Source: Aplectana chamaeleonis
Lineage: Eukaryota; Nematoda; Chromadorea; Rhabditida; Cosmocercidae
Reading direction: 5' to 3'
DNA length: 64,000 nt
NCBI GenBank assembly: GCA_029168955.1
Contig: JAPDOI010001568.1
Span: 100,077-164,076, forward strand
Each line of letters starts with the position of its first letter. The first letter of the stretch is position 1. Under the pieces are notes generated by a model. That model had not been told where the DNA came from, ran no database searches, and saw only the letters and a program-made list of their open reading frames with translations. Shown here one piece after another: positions 23,579 to 34,369 of this stretch. A program made the translations under genes and the position numbers.

Positions 23579-24290
23579 CGCTAAACTTGAGAAAAAACAA
23601 GGAAACATCCATGGAGTCTCAGCTCAGGACTACCAAAGTCTTATAAAGAATTTTTCAAAACACTCCGTAACAGGTGACCGTATTCATCTACGATTTAGTC
23701 CTTTAAATTCCGCACTTACCCTGCATTCCCACGCTTGCTCACCGAGAATTTTCCGGTTAAAAGCCAGGTTAATTTTACCCGACGAATTTAAGGGGGTAAA
23801 TTCCACCCTGAGCCGTCTGCAGCTGCCGTCACTCGCGCGTCCCAGAAGGTACGACAGCCGCCATAGGCCCATTTCGTGTTTTGCCAACCGACGATAGATC
23901 CCTTGTTGTCGAATAAGGATTATCTTACTACCCTATCCTATCCGTCTTACCCAACCTGATCATATCTGATAACAAGTTGTCCGACTTCGGTCGACATTTT
24001 ATAGAAAGAACTTAAAGCAGATACAAGCTTTAGAACACCGCCATATCGTGACGGTGCTTCAATAACTTACTAGGCACATTGGACATAGATCCTAGTGATA
24101 CATGACGTTCCCTGCTGAAGGTTGGCGCGAAATATCCCATATGCTATGAAATAAGTGCACCGAGTTTTCTCAAAACTTCAATGTGGAAAGCTAAGTATCA
24201 CTAGGATCCAATGTTAGATGCATTTTCCGCTCATCCACTAGAAAGTTTTTCTTTTCTGACCGAAGTCTGCCACCTGAAGCACCTCGTGCT
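23579..24290. other. Upstream region of receptor copy 2, no gene recognised
   Basis: No open frame with support. Short self-similar words (ATCCTAGTGATA near 24,090 and TATCACTAGGATCC near 24,195) form an inverted pair about 110 bp apart. Confidence 0.4.
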
Positions 24291-24293
24291 ATG

Positions 24294-24303
24294 TTTCAGC
24301 GTA
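24294..24303 (+). promoter_or_regulatory. Putative trans-splice acceptor of receptor copy 2
   Basis: TTTCAG ends at 24,299, then CGTA, then ATG at 24,304. Same four-base spacing as the other two first exons. Confidence 0.5.
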
Positions 24304-24619
24304 ATGAGTCTATTGGAATATGACAACTCCCTATTTGAAACCATCCAAGTTGCTAACAATGTTTTTTGCACGGTATGCGGGTTGATTGTGAATGGCTTCA
24401 TACTGACAGAATTTCTAAGAGGTTTTCCTCTGCTAATCATTATCAGCACTTGGTTGCAGTGAGATCGGTGGTCTCCACACTATTGCTTATGCTGGCGTTG
24501 TTTGAAAATAAGGTTAGTTTAGTTGCCGTTCAGCTTATTCCTTTGCATGGTGACCTGCAGTCTGGCGCGGCATATTTTTTTTGTGTGGAGTATAATTTGC
24601 GTGGCAGTTCGTTTCTTAA

Positions 24620-25096
24620 AGGCAGTGTTCACGATGAAAATCGTTTTTCTGTTTCCCCGCCTATCTTGAAAACGGCTCCAAGCTGATTCCCAAGATGTCT
24701 CTGAAATCGTACAAGACCTTCTGGGAATATGGTCCCTCAAAGATTGAGCTAAGGAAACATGGTGGACGAGTTGTCCGAGGCTTGTAACTTCCGTCTTTTG
24801 CAGCCGATGCATGCGAGCTGACCTGAGCAGAGAGAGAAAATGAGATTGAAGGAAAGAATGGGGCTAATGATTGGAAATCATCGCTCATCTCACGATCTCG
24901 AGCATTCATTTGTTCGCGTCGGTGGGCGTGTGATGCTCTTTTGGGGTTTGCCTTGCGCTCGAAGTGGCAACTTCGGGCTGTTTTGAAGCTTTTCCTGGCT
25001 CGTTTTCATGCGTTCTTTCGACGTCAATGTTACAGTATGCCCCTCCACTACCCATTGCTAGTGTAAACTGAAACACATTTTCTATTGTGAATAAAG
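24620..25096. mobile_element. TTAA-flanked MITE, copy C, in intron 1 of receptor copy 2
   Basis: TTAA at 24,616-24,619 then AGGCAGTGTTCACGATGAAA. The right end is worn (CTATTGTGAATAAAGC). Internal text matches copies A, B and D. Confidence 0.75.
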
Positions 25097-25263
25097 CTTT
25101 TGAGACAGTCCGCTGTTGCCAACCTCACGGTGCCGCGCTCCATCTGGTGAAGATTTTTTGTAATCTCTCTCCAACACCTTCTTTACCATTATGCGTTGTC
25201 TTACACGATTTTTGGATGTTTTTTGCCGTAACTGCAGTTCAACGTCGCAGTGCACGTTATGGT

Positions 25264-25313
25264 ATGTTTACACAAGGTGCTGAGTTGATCAACTCAGCAC
25301 CTTGTGTAAACAT
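25264..25313. repeat. Perfect 50-bp palindrome with no spacer
   Basis: ATGTTTACACAAGGTGCTGA, GTTGA and then the exact complement back to ATGTTTACAC, centred on GATC. It lies between MITE C and MITE A2 in intron 1 of receptor copy 2. Confidence 0.95.
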
Positions 25314-25445
25314 TATGCGTTGTACCAAATTCTGCGAGACATCACCAAGCCCCTCTTAATCTGGGGACGCAGTGGCATACGTCACGTCTGCCACTTGAGG
25401 TCAATATTTGTCCATGTGAGTGTGGCAGAGTTTGTCAAAATGGTG

Positions 25446-25646
25446 TACTACCGTTTTCGGAGCCAAATTCCGGTTCGCAATTGCGGACTTCGGCTGTTGC
25501 ACCACGCGGTACGATGATTATTGTGCTGGGAGAAAGGTCAATCGTGCCGGGACTAAGTGTTCCCAGCAAGATTGTCATCCTATTGCGTAACGCAACAGCA
25601 ATTGTCCGCAAACGCGGACCAGAATTAGGCTCCGAGATCGACAGTA
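25446..25646. mobile_element. MITE family A, copy 2
   Basis: TACTACCGTTTTCGGAGCC and AATTCCGGTTCGCAATTGCG at the left; CGCGGACCAGAATTAGG and TCGACAGTA at the right. Same core (AATCGTGCCGGGAC) as copies 1 and 4. Confidence 0.85.
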
Positions 25647-25914
25647 AGTTTCCCGGATAGCAAGGCATCTCGCCCCTCCGTCCGGAGGAGAAATCCTCCA
25701 ACAGCCTGCTGCCACCTCATCGTCGCTCGTGTGGCACGCTCCGATTCCTCGTTAGCTCTGCCTCCTTTCTTTCAAACTCGAGTATGGCGAGGCCATGAGT
25801 CAACGCAGAAAGATTGTTCTACGGGGAATCTAAACAGTACCCGCTGTAATTTATGGGGAGCACTAATAAAGGGTGTTAATGATTTGTTAATGTTCTTCGG
25901 AGTGAGAAGTTTAC

Positions 25915-26378
25915 AGGCAATGTTCACGATAAAAGTCGTTTTTCTGTTTTTCCGCCTACCTTGAAAATGGTCCCATGCTGATTTCAATGGTGTCCCTGGA
26001 ATCGTACAAGACCCCTGGAAGCTGGGTCATGGCCCCTCGAAGCTCAGCAGGGGAAATATTGTGGACGAGTTGTCCGAGGCTTGTAATTCCCGTTTTTCGA
26101 AAGGCGATGTGTGCGAGCTGACCTGAGCAAAAAGAGCTGTTGAGAATGAAGGGAAGAACGGGGCTTTTGATAGGAAACTATCGCGCATGTAACCACGAAT
26201 TCAGGGAAACTGTTATAGGACGTGGGCGGAATGACCCAATGGGTTGGCTGGCCCACGAGATTTTCACCCACTTACCGGCCGTTTTTCTTCGCATTTTCGC
26301 TCTTAATCTTCTTAGAGGGACCCAAAGCTTAGGTTCTAGCCAGAAAAACGTGCAACTTTCTCTTCGTGAACACTGTCT
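25915..26378. mobile_element. TTAA-flanked MITE, copy D, in intron 1 of receptor copy 2
   Basis: Left flank TTAC (one change from TTAA) then AGGCAATGTTCACGATAAAA. The right end CTTCGTGAACACTGTCT is followed by TTAA (26,379-26,382). 464 bp. Confidence 0.8.
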
Positions 26379-27433
26379 TTAAGGGGAATTTTATGCTTGA
26401 ACGTCATGTTGTACAAGAGTTGTCTGCGGTTTTACTCGGCCTAATGATGGTGGATACGCTCGATCTGTTGAATTGATAGATGTGTGTCCTACTTTCAGCT
26501 TAAGATAGAAGATTTTCGTTCTACCTTCTCTGGTAGGAGAGTGCATCTAGTATCAACGCGGAAACATCAGCACATCTGATTGATTTGTGGACCATGTTAG
26601 CCTTTCATGACTCTAGTGAAGGTAGATTCAAAATGGCATTTCAAAATGGCACCTGATCGAGTGCCCCGTTGGTTCACTCGAACCCATCTCGCGCCGATCC
26701 GATCGTAGCATACGCCTACAGACGCACGCGACAAAGGAAAATAAATTTCACTCCGAAATAGAAAATACACTACCATTATACATTGACATTGCAGAGAAGA
26801 AGCATATCAGGAGAAATATTCATGTTCTTCCCCTTCTTCCATTTTGGGATTAATGTGTCCATGATATTCGGCAGTGCTGGCTTCACACTCGAATCTCTTG
26901 GACAGTTTTTCCTTATTGCGCTCAACTTACACCGTCTTTTTATTTTTCTTCGGTAAGATTTCCAATTACCTCAAAGAAGTCTGATGGACAATCTCTTCTT
27001 ATCATGAGTTGTTGGCTATCACATGGTACAGCAGATGTATTCCTTGTTTGCATTGATTAGCGAAACATAAATCCTCTGGTTTGGAGTTAAATTTAGTTTG
27101 AGTCATTGCGGCTTGCCCTGTGGACACGCGACCTATCAGCTTCGTACGAACTTCCGCGCCTACCCCACATCAGGTGCTCGTGTGGGTTTCCTTCTTCATT
27201 TTCATGCTTTTGCTTATTTTTCACATTTTTTAAAGAACATCGGAATATAGTGTTTGTTATATTAGTCGTGTTATTTGAGGAACCGTCGGCAACTAATAGG
27301 ATCCGCTAATTTTTGGTGTTTTTTCCGTGGTGTTACCCGACTAGACCCCGTATTCAGAGCCTTCCTACTGTTTCTATCTTCTCTAGCAAGCCCTTCATTG
27401 CTCGCGAACCTTTTCAGAAATTTTCATTGTTAA

Positions 27434-27987
27434 AGGCATCGTACGCGCAAAAAACCGTATCTCATATTTTCATGTTTTTTAGAAGGCGATTCTCTGACAT
27501 ATAGAATGAGAGTGGAAAAACTCCACAATACCATCAACTTCCGATTGAGAAAATTGTTCAAAAACGTCTAGAATTATCCACTTCCCACCCCTCCGTCAAT
27601 TTCGGTGTGTCGGGTGCAATACGTCGGAGGATTTTTTCACAAACGTCGGATGTGTTCCTTGCTTTGAACTTATTAAGTGGGTGAATTTCTTCTGCCTTCC
27701 GTTAACCGGGACTAATTCTAGAAAAAGAAGTATCCATTAGGTAAGATTGGATGTTAGAATTTCCCGAATCAAAAATTTCAAATGCTGAACCATCTGCTCC
27801 TGTGATGGCTCTTCTGTTCCTTGTGCTAGATGGTTGGTGAGAACTGGTAGCGGATCGTCATTTTGAACCACTCCAGTTTCATACCCGTACGTTTTTGACG
27901 CGTAAAACTTCACCGACGTGTTCTACCGGCTCATTCATGAAATTGAGCCTGAAAAATGAAAATTGGTTTTCAGCGCGAACGATGCCT
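27434..27987. mobile_element. TTAA-flanked element, copy H, in intron 2 of receptor copy 2
   Basis: TTAA (27,430-27,433) then AGGCATCGTACGCGC. The right end GCGCGAACGATGCCT is followed by TTAA (27,988-27,991). 14 of 15 terminal bases match. The 554-bp interior differs from copies A-D, so this is a separate subfamily. Confidence 0.8.
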
Positions 27988-27991
27988 TTAA

Positions 27992-28700
27992 GGCCTTCCT
28001 GAATCCGCAGAAAACAACCTGAATGTCATTCTCTCTTTCGATTTGTTTACGCTCATAATACTCCTTTGACGTCGTTTTTGTTCTTCTACTTCCGTTAAAA
28101 CCTTTCTTCTAAAAATGGGTCATGCCCGTTTTTTCTACCCAAGCGGGCCCGATTTTCACTGGATCCTGGAAAATTTAGGAAAAAGGTCTTAGGGGAAAGA
28201 TAGCAATAAAAGTATACATCATAAGAGTAACTCTATCCAGAAAAGGTTTCAAAAACAAACGCGAACTTACTGGAGTTTTTTTTTGGAGAGCTAGCCGACC
28301 TAAACAATAAATATGCTAACAAAATTCACGATCAAGCAAAAGCTTTCTAGAGGAAAAAGGAGTTAGTAAGAAACCCAGAAAATGTTGTTGTAGTCGGGTA
28401 ACACCATGAAATTGATGCAAACATTACCTGAAACTGGCCGTTCCTATATGTTGCCGACCATTCCCGCTATTCCTAAAAGCTAAACTCCAGCAAGCGGTCA
28501 CAATATATTAAGCGTCGCATTTTGAGACCAATAATTAATAGGGAAAAAGTGAGCAACAAAAAACAAGGAAAATGAAGGGAAACCTCAATTACCTAATCAG
28601 CTGATGAGGGGCGGCTAGTACGAACGGATGCGTCGCGTGTCCGCAATGGTACACACTTAGTTTAACCCTGATCCAGAAAATAGACTAGACCGTTTCCATA
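27992..28700. other. Rest of intron 2 of receptor copy 2, no feature recognised
   Basis: AT-rich DNA with no supported gene or repeat. Confidence 0.4.
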
Positions 28701-29292
28701 TGTAGGCCTCATTGGATTCGACCATTCTACATTATTTACGCCCCTGCAATGCTAGGATACTCCATTGCTTATGGCGTGATCGTTGCTACAGTGGAACTCG
28801 TGAGTTTGAAAAAATTTTCTGCACTTTGAGCCACGTTATACAATTTTTGTCCCTTTTTTGTTCAGGACTTCGTAGCTTTATCAATTCTTCAGTTTATTTT
28901 GGTGCCTCCTGGAATAGTCGTCTCAATTGTTGGTGTCGTACTCATGAAACGATATTTTCGGGACAACAGTAGTTACACACAAGCAGTGAGGTTGATACAA
29001 AATAGACTAACCACCAGCATTTGGATACAGGTGTCTCCTCCACATAGTACTGAACTTAATATGACAGTATTTTCTTCTTTCTGTTTCAGGGTCTCATTCA
29101 ATTTGTGTTGGCCATGGCTATAGCTCTTGACACACCTCTTGAGATGCTTTTTGGTCTTGGCTTCAGCGGGGATGCAGCAAGCAGTAAACTTTTCAATGTG
29201 ATTCAGTACATGGTGAGATTCAAAGTAGAGTGAAAAGACTTATGCGCAACATATGGAAGATACAATTCCATTGTTGAAACTGCTCTTCTCAA

Positions 29293-29781
29293 AGGCAGTA
29301 AAATCAGTCTCCGAGTTTTCACCGGAAATCAGTGTTCCGGGTCCAACTTCAACAGTAATTTTGCAAAAACGGCTAGGAACAAGCATAGAAGAGCCCTATT
29401 CGGCCTTAAACTTGGGAGTTCCGCGCACGCAACGCTCATTCCTTTCAACCGCCCCTGATCCGTAAATTACTGGAAAACCCATTTTGAGGAAACATCATAC
29501 ATTAAGGGGGCTATATTCCACTACGCTTAACTAAACTTACCTCATTTGATGATCCATTACCTTCTTGAACTGAAATTCTGAGTTGGGAAACGTTATCCGT
29601 AGCCGTGGAGGGAGTGGGCGTTGCGTGAGCGAACATTTAAATTAGGGCCGTATAGGGCTTGTTCTTGCTCGCTCTTAGCCGTTTTTTAAAGTTTCTAGTT
29701 AAATAGGGCTCGAACCTCTGGATTTCCGGTGAAAACTCGAAGACTGATTTTATCGTGGCTTTTATCGTGGTTTTTTTGCCT
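29293..29781. mobile_element. TTAA-flanked element, copy I, in intron 5 of receptor copy 2
   Basis: TCAA (29,289-29,292) then AGGCAGTAAAATCAGTCTCC, continuing GAGTTTTCACCGGAAAT. The complement appears near 29,712-29,746 and the element ends GCCT before TTAA (29,782-29,785). A 22-bp insertion with a repeated TTATCGTGG separates the arm from the right end. Confidence 0.7.
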
Positions 29782-29785
29782 TTAA

Positions 29786-30860
29786 GATTTTCGGCGGGCA
29801 TAACTGTTTCAGAAGAGAGCTACTTCGATAACGGATAGCTAACGCAGGTTTTCGATAAAGAAGCTAGCTGCAACCTTCCAGGTAAACACGAGGAAAAGGA
29901 TGTCTTAATACTCCTTTCCGCACAGATCGACTTTCAGAGGGACAGAGATTTGCGCCATACGGCAACGGAGAGATGCTAGCAGGCGCACTATGATCACTCT
30001 AGATCTGAAATGTCATTGCGGGTGTAGATTGGAGCACCTGATTGGGCTACGCACACATGAACCATTTCGATACTCATTAGCTTGCTTGCCTCACAATCAA
30101 CAGACGCGACAACCTGGGCAACAATGCGAACGAGTTTGCCGCACACCATGTAATGGACTGTCTTCAGTCATAGAAGTTTGTTTTCAATCTAAAATAACTA
30201 GTGCACCATTTGGCAGTGTGAACCACGTCACTGTCATCCGCTTAGACCAGATCACAAACGACGTTTGACTTTACTGCACTTGCTGAAATCTTTGGGAAAC
30301 TTCATTGCAGTGGTATCGGCACTTTAGTTGCTCTGGAATTGACGGACCCTACATTCTGAATAAGCGCGTGGCAGCGACGGATAAGGCCAACATATCAAAA
30401 GAGTGGACCCCGTTCCGAGCCTGTGCAAACACTAATAGACAAAACGAAAAGTTTTAAGTGAACGGACATTAATTAGAGTCACTAGGGTAATCTTGCGTGT
30501 TGCTTCAATTTAACACCCGAATGCTCTGAAGAGGCACGTATCCCACCCAGAGGTGACACGGTCGCTGCTCACGGACTTCCACCACCCACACCCCCCACCC
30601 CACCCTCTTCCATGTAATTTTAGTTTTAAGAGCGGTACGAATATTTGAACTGTAGCAAAGCGTCTGATGATGAGTCTCCACTAGACGTTACGCACCCCAA
30701 ATTTAGTAGTGCGTCGCAAGTTGTAGTTGGTGTCCACAGTTCACGGCTGTCGGCATGCATAGTGTTTAACGCCTGGAACCTTCCGTGAGATTTCGATCCC
30801 TCCATTTTAATGCATTGTAGTGTCTATTCAGATCTATTTTGACTTGGAGCAAAATTCTAC
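29786..30860. other. Rest of intron 5 of receptor copy 2, no gene recognised
   Basis: Mixed sequence with no supported exon. A 92-codon frame at 29,990-30,268 has no domain or splice context. Confidence 0.4.
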
Positions 30861-31382
30861 ACCTTTTCAGGTCATGACCATAATTTATTCCTGGTACCAG
30901 TTCGTTTTCGGTTTCCTGACACTGTGGAGTATTCGTGGCGTCTTGACAAAAAAATATAACAATTGTGCTGATTCTTCACCGACAACAGTTGGAGGAAACG
31001 CAGTCCCGCACCGCTGTCGACCAAACAGAGAAAAACGTTTGTTATGGTGTGGGTTTGTGAGCGCGTGTGCCGCTAAACGCAAGGATACCAGAAGAGCAAT
31101 GCTTTCAATGTGGACACTCCATTTCTCCTCTATTAGCTCACCTACAAGTCCGTGTTTCCGCGTCTCCCTAAAATTTTCTCTGAACCACTGCAGATCCCAA
31201 TTTCTACTTTAAACGATTCTTGAAAGCTCTCGGCTTCTTGGAGAACTAGCGCTGGAATTGGAGTTGCACCAACTAAAATCATAGCCTTATAGCTGCAACC
31301 TTATAGCTGCAACAAGAACCGAAAGTTAGAGACTTGTTTGTTCGTCCCTCTTGATTCCAGAGAACTGTAATCATCCGATTTA

Positions 31383-31860
31383 GCATGCTCATCGGCCAAA
31401 TTTGGTCACGATGTGCTACAGCGAGACCAACCGAACGTCGGTGGTAGACTGTTTGAAGTCATTGGTCGTGGGTACTGCGTGACTAGCGTTATAGGTCCCC
31501 TGCACAATAGTATCTCGAAGATCTATATGAAGATTGGATAAGCACAGAGCAGGCCACCCCAAAACCACCTCATTGCTCTTTGAATTTGTCCTGATATTGA
31601 CCAACTAAGCTGCATAGTTGTCATGCACAAAGATGAGGGACTGAGGCCGATGACGTCGGATGAATGACAGTGCGACACTATAAAGATGAAAGCTCGAGCA
31701 GTCCGTGTCCTCAAAAAGCTTCCCGAATAGCGATCAACCAACAAAGTTACGTAGCAGTAGAAGGCGTATTTGAAACGCAAAGCATAAGTGCAGGACTGAC
31801 TTTCTGTGTAGCTTAATTTCCGAACTGTCCCGATTTCGCGATTTGTGAAAGGCTTACTCA
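31383..31860 (-). pseudogene. Degenerate coding remnant, possibly Tc1/mariner-like, paired with 36,700-37,110
   Basis: The plus-strand stretch from about 31,383 to 31,735 is similar to 36,700-37,090. On the minus strand both read SLCMTTMQ in one frame and a VHDN followed later by VVLGWP in another. A D-N then WP(A) spacing recalls the second and third catalytic region of Tc1/mariner transposases, but the frames are broken and the match is weak. It could be another repeat family. Confidence 0.35.
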
Positions 31861-32252
31861 TTAGAATTGCTAAATTTACTGGTGTTTTTGAGGTGCTTCC
31901 CGGTAACGAGTTCCTAAAAGTTTTGACAGGCTAAAGCTACAATTAAAACTGGAACACAACGGAAATAACGCTATGCACTAAGAAGTGACTTGACAATACA
32001 ACACTGCCCATAGGGTTTTTCCAGAACTCTCGCGGCGACGCATGTTAGCGTCTTTCGCGACTTTTTTGAAACTCCGTTCAAATTTAATTTTCTCTTTATC
32101 TGAAAAATTCTTTGAGTTTTTCTTGATACGTGCTACTCAACTTTGTAGTCCAACTGCTAGGTTTAGGCTTGAATAAATCACTTTGGAGGCATTTTCAGTG
32201 TACCTAACAGTATTCAAGCACAGTGTACGGCTACATTGCGCTTTGTGTACTT

Positions 32253-32368
32253 TATAGCGATCTCGGAAGCACAATGCGGACTTCCTTTTTCGAATCTAAA
32301 CTCTATAGGATATAGCGATCTCGGAAGCACAATGCTGACTTCCTTGTTCGAATCTAAACTCTATAGGA
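32253..32368. repeat. 58-bp tandem duplication
   Basis: TATAGCGATCTCGGAAGCAC and the following 38 bases occur twice head to tail with two or three changes. Confidence 0.85.
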
Positions 32369-32543
32369 CATAACTTTGCTGGATAGCCATCCCTAACTGG
32401 ATCTTAGATAACTTTTCACATCTGAAAAATTATTTTGAAGGTATTTCTTGAGAACAGATACTCAAGGTGCCTAAAAATAGAGCGTCCTCGTGATATTTCA
32501 AAGAAAATCCTATGGGCAGCACACCGCTTTTATTATTATAGAA

Positions 32544-32700
32544 GCGAAGAAAGGCGCTTGAGGGTTTTTGCTTCACGGATGGTCTGAAGCTGACAGCATT
32601 TTTTCGTCTGATCGGTACATTCCCTCAAAGACATGATCAAACAGAAAATCGGCCTGCGGGATGGTATGAGTTTGATGATACACTCAGGAATTTTCAGACA
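32544..32700. repeat. Dispersed repeat, second copy at 42,622-42,760
   Basis: AAGGCGCTTGAGGGTTTTTG, ATGGTCTG.AGCTGACA and GGGATGGTATGA (GAGATGGCATGA in the other copy) occur in the same order and orientation at 42,622-42,740. Confidence 0.75.
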
Positions 32701-32883
32701 AGGTACCTGAGTCTTTGACACAAGTTGCGTGATGACTTCACGCGACTTACTCCGATTTGGCATGTAACTTGAGACGATGTTACGTGTAACTTGCCTTGAT
32801 GCTCGATTAAAATCACCCGTAACTTGCATCAAAGTTAAGCGTAACTTACACAACATTGGGAGCAGCTAGCAATGTTGCTATAC

Positions 32884-33180
32884 GTAACCTAACACCGACA
32901 GGCGACGCGGCCGGCAAACCGACGCGCAATGCCGCCGGCTCGCTGCGCGCCATTTGGGGATGGGCGGGGCCTCCAACAGCCCAGCGGGCCCAATCATCGT
33001 CAATCGCTGTGTGAGGGGAAGCCGCGACGCTGCCTGGTGGGAAAACAAAGGGAGGATGGCTATTGTTCGAAGGATTTCGCGCCCGATCGCTGAGCTCGGC
33101 TTCTTCCTTGACGATACCTCAAACTTGGGTAATTGAACCGACGACGGTGTGCGCATCCAAGTCCTCCCTCGAGAGTGCGT
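32884..33180. other. GC-rich segment of unknown origin
   Basis: Unlike its AT-rich surroundings, this stretch is GC-rich, with open frames of 60 and 92 codons on opposite strands. It interrupts sequence that otherwise belongs to the duplicated receptor-flanking block. I do not recognise it; it may be an inserted element. Confidence 0.35.
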
Positions 33181-33266
33181 CGTATTCTTCCCTCAAAGAC
33201 GATTCTTGCGTAGATAAGTTTCATGGGCGATGAAATAACACATTTAAATCAGAGTTCGCGTAATAA

Positions 33267-33388
33267 TTTTGGTCTGATGATTGGACGAGGCTGCGAAGGT
33301 AGATCACCCCGCTCGAATCGGAACTTCATTTTCCAGTGAGGACGCCAACCCAGCACGGCCAGTGGCCTGGTCCATGCGTCAGACTGAA
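33267..33388. mobile_element. MITE family B, copy 2
   Basis: TTTTGGTCTGATGA at the left, TGGTCCATGCGTCAGACTGA at the right, and GGTAGATCACCCCGC inside. Same order as the copy at 35,536. Confidence 0.8.
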
Positions 33389-33556
33389 TTGAAAACGGGG
33401 ACTATGCGCGCGAGTACTTTCTATCACATGTGAGTCAACTCGCATCGTGCAACATACCCACTATGTTGAAGGTCACGTGTAACTTAAAGTTGGGATGATA
33501 AGTCGCAGGTAACATGTCAAGAGTCCATAACTCGCATGTAGCCTAATCAGAAATCC

Positions 33557-34365
33557 CTGAGCATAGACTGATGGGAAGACCACCAGACAGACCAAGAATT
33601 CTGCGTCGACCTCATGTCCTCGAAAACTTGCTGAATAAAATGTTTGTCTGCACCAGAATAAACTTTTACCACTTAAAGAGTACGGGGAAGCATCACTATG
33701 GTAAAAAACAACAGTTAAATTTGTAGAATAGCGCAGAAAATGCATCGACTTCAGGTTTGTTTAGTGAATGCAGAATATAGGTGAAGGCTTGGGAAAGAGG
33801 GTAGCAGAGTTGAAATCGGTGTGAGCAGTGGATGAATGCATAGAAATTGAACTTAAAGAATCGATATGACTGAGCGCTCTCGCATGTGCTTTTCTCTGCA
33901 TTATCTTGATGTCATATACGTTCGCATATTCTGAAACAAAGCTCTTTTCGCTTTGAATGTTGGGATGAGGGGCCCTCTACTCACAGATGGAGTTGTCACA
34001 TTTTTTCAGTTCTATTTGACTCGCTACTCAGTTCCAGCAAACTGGTCTCGAGTGGGATTGAACCCGCGGAAGGCGAGACAACTCCCTCAATGTGTTGAGA
34101 GCCCCCATCCCTTGAATGTTCCATATGATCTAATCAACATATAAACATCAGTTCGTTGTTCTTAATGTCATTGCTAGCTAGTTGAAATCTTCAATCTTCC
34201 ACTCATTCCGCACCAAGAATAACTATTTCTGTGAAATAAAACATTTCGCAATTGTTCCGAGAAGCTGGATGAAATTATTGGTTGATTCAGAAGGCATGAT
34301 TGCAGAACCACCCATCCATTACTCACAGGCATTGTTCCTAAAGCTTCATTGGACGTTCGGCTAGA
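33557..34365 (+). repeat. Duplicated upstream block of the receptor family (partner 48,619-49,520)
   Basis: Shared anchors in order are GCGTCGACCTCAT (CTTCGTCGACCTCAT in the partner), AATGCATCGACTT.AGGTT, GAATATAGGTGAAG, CCATATGATCT, GCACCAAGAATA and GCAGAAC. In the partner block this sequence leads directly to receptor exon 1 at 49,589. Here the similarity stops near 34,370 and no exon 1 follows, so that part was lost. Confidence 0.8.
33962..34111. mobile_element. 150-bp MITE with a perfect 9-bp target duplication, tRNA-like core
   Basis: TTGAATGTT flanks both sides (33,953-33,961 and 34,112-34,120). The ends are GGGATGAGGGGCCCTC and the complement of GAGAGCCCCCATCCC. The duplicated block at 48,6xx-49,5xx lacks the insertion and serves as an empty site. 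Nine-base duplications are typical of Mutator-like elements. On the minus strand the interior reads GGGTTCAATCCC, which matches a Pol III B box, but no tRNA cloverleaf forms. Confidence 0.85.
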
Positions 34366-34369
34366 AGCG

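Larger units (their letters stand above)
24304..31212 (+). pseudogene. Chemoreceptor GPCR copy 2, all six exons recognisable, frameshifted, introns filled with MITEs
   Basis: Exons: 24,304-24,512, 26,795-26,952, 28,706-28,799, 28,866-29,030, 29,090-29,212 and from 30,871. Exons 2-5 have exactly the lengths of the intact gene (158, 94, 165 and 123 bp) and the same intron phases. Shared words include WIRPFYIIYAPAMLGYS (exon 3), RLTTSIWIQ (exon 4) and WYQFVFGFLTLWSI (exon 6). Exon 1 is 4 bp shorter than in the other copies: one codon is missing, and a further base is lost near codon 39, shifting the frame before SANHYQHL. After TM7 the open frame runs 114 residues to 31,212 instead of 60, so the tail is probably out of frame. 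Introns 1, 2 and 5 (about 2.3, 1.75 and 1.66 kb) each hold TTAA-flanked elements; introns 3 and 4 are 66 and 59 bp. A single frameshift could also be a sequencing error. Confidence 0.85.

Noticed and set aside
34020..34110. tRNA gene on the minus strand (GGGTTCAATCCC)
   Set aside because: The T-arm outer pairs do not form and the anticodon stem has the wrong size; it lies inside a MITE with a 9-bp duplication.
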